64,000 bases of DNA, taken from Saprospiraceae bacterium. GTDB taxonomy: Bacteria; Bacteroidota; Bacteroidia; Chitinophagales; Saprospiraceae. The translations under genes were made by a program, and so were the position numbers. Below, in pieces: positions 63,446 to 64,000 of this stretch (its first letter is position 1; each line of letters begins with the position of its first letter). The notes beneath the pieces were generated by a model. It did no database searches. It was not told where the DNA came from and saw only the letters and a program-made list of their open reading frames with translations. The stretch spans positions 1 through 64,000 of the forward strand of contig JAHDHH010000014.1 of NCBI GenBank assembly GCA_020631405.1, given 5' to 3'.

Positions 63446-63480
63446 CAAGACCCTTTTTTCTTAGTTCAAAAAGGGTCTTG
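63446..63480. repeat. Perfect 13-bp inverted repeat
   Basis: CAAGACCCTTTTT and AAAAAGGGTCTTG with a 9-base loop, between the integrase gene and tRNA-Ser. It might end the tRNA-Ser transcript on the minus strand (a TTTT follows after a few bases), or be part of an attachment region. A partial copy of its right arm (GGTCTTGA) follows directly. Confidence 0.55.
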
Positions 63481-63593
63481 AATAGGTCTTGACTAAAAGC
63501 AGGGAAAATGATAAAGTTTGAAACTCAAAATTTCATAACTCTCTAGTTTTCAACCAATTTGATGTTATGAACTCTCCATTGAGAGTAAAAAAG

Positions 63594-63679
63594 CGGAAGA
63601 AGAGGGATTCGAACCCCCGGTACCTTGCGGCACGCTAGTTTTCAAGACTAGTGCATTAAACCAGCTCTGCCATTCTTCC
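63594..63679 (-). tRNA. tRNA-Ser (anticodon UGA)
   Basis: An 86-base class II tRNA. Acceptor GGAAGAA pairs with TTCTTCC; anticodon stem CTAGT/ACTAG surrounds CTTGAAA (anticodon TGA); the long variable arm GTGCCGCAAGGTAC and T arm with GGTTCGAATCC are complete. Discriminator base is G, as expected for serine. Confidence 0.95.
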
Positions 63680-63755
63680 GTGCTGTTTATCGCGTCGCAA
63701 ATTTACATTCTTATCTCACAATAAGAAAGAATATTCAATGAAAAATAAAGGTTTT

Positions 63756-64000
63756 TTAATTTATTAGAATTGAGTCAAGCGCTATACTTGCACCACCAAC
63801 TATACCTCGACCTCCTACTACATTAGAATGTTGAATCACTGGTTCTACAAACCATGAAGTACCAGCCGTATTGAATGTACCACCGCTCTTAAGATACATG
63901 TAGTAGTCCTCTGTAATGTGATATAATCTGAAATAGATATGGTTATGTGCTTGGTTGGGATTAAGGGTTGACTTATTGAGAGAGATGTTTAAAGCAATCT
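63756..64000 (-). CDS. DUF4249 protein, 3' end only (runs off the window)
   Basis: The last ~81 codons of a leftward gene, with the start beyond the right edge. The fragment FRLYHITEDYYMYLKSGGTF, SWFVEPVIQHSNVVGGRGIV and final DSILIN follow the same pattern as the end of the DUF4249 protein at 29.6 kb (TMSEELYNFKRSYQQYIEST, SIYSNIENGAG). A TonB receptor gene would be expected to the right. Confidence 0.7.
   Translation of the reverse strand, partial: IALNISLNKSTLNPNQAHNHIYFRLYHITEDYYMYLKSGGTFNTAGTSWFVEPVIQHSNVVGGRGIVGGASIALDSILIN

Noticed and set aside
62514-63679. tRNA-Ser(UGA) acting as suppressor of the TGA in the integrase
   Set aside because: Anticodon UGA reads the codon UCA, not the stop UGA, so it cannot suppress this stop.

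Overview
The window reads as a stretch of Bacteroidota chromosome, most likely from a Saprospiria-like (possibly marine, polysaccharide-using) bacterium. The phylum is indicated by type IX secretion (T9SS) C-terminal sorting domains on several secreted proteins, TonB-dependent receptor/DUF4249 pairs, DUF1573, DUF4412, DUF6702 and DUF5916 families, PKD and CotH domains, TAnnTTTG-type promoters, weak Shine-Dalgarno sequences and an AT-leaning composition. The class-level guess rests on the YHYH and '3-coathanger stack' tails and is inference only.

Layout. 0-8 kb: an RluE-like pseudouridine synthase, an acetyltransferase, a DUF697 protein and a very large alpha-2-macroglobulin-like protein. 8-12.3 kb: a sulfatase/YHYH fusion, a small DUF6702 protein and an M28 peptidase. 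12.4-14.1 kb: a compact accessory element built on a tRNA-Arg(UCU) gene. It holds two broken tRNA-Arg copies each split in the anticodon loop by the same 28-bp palindrome, one intact and one truncated GIY-YIG nuclease gene, and a two-gene cassette (DUF2188 protein plus a protein resembling the TIR/deoxyribosyltransferase fold) between 164-bp direct repeats spaced exactly 1,200 bp. This is the best candidate for an undescribed system here. 14.3-28.4 kb: a GH16 glucanase; metH-metF behind a clear SAM-I riboswitch; DUF4412, exonuclease, CYTH, PqqB-like and LptF/G genes; a cry-DASH photolyase; and a lipoprotein/SCO1/cytochrome c operon. 28.4-44.2 kb: xseA and xseB separated by a TonB receptor/DUF4249 pair, then rdgB, a UbiA prenyltransferase, a PIN toxin/antitoxin pair with candidate operator boxes, DUF1573, a PolX-like protein without polymerase residues, a secreted nuclease-like protein, the operon nrnA-FKBP-prfB (with the programmed +1 frameshift), and ndk. 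44.3-60 kb: a CotH-kinase secreted protein, a Vat-type acetyltransferase, a DUF5916 outer-membrane-like protein, a TonB-C protein, DUF6428 and VOC proteins, a hydrolase, a kinase/aminotransferase fusion, a trypsin-like lipoprotein, DUF1415, SRPBCC, RluF-like and a T9SS thioredoxin-like protein. 60-64 kb: a small decayed island beside tRNA-Ser(UGA): two proteins of unknown role, a headless gene remnant and a tyrosine integrase broken by one in-frame TGA; then the 3' end of another DUF4249 gene.

How the genes work together. The metH/metF pair remethylates homocysteine and is controlled by SAM through the riboswitch. The secreted enzymes (sulfatase, GH16, proteases, CotH protein) with TonB receptor/DUF4249 pairs fit external polymer breakdown and import. 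SCO1 with a small cytochrome c fits copper/respiratory-oxidase maturation. nrnA, prfB, xseA/B, rdgB, ndk and the RluE/RluF-like genes are housekeeping.
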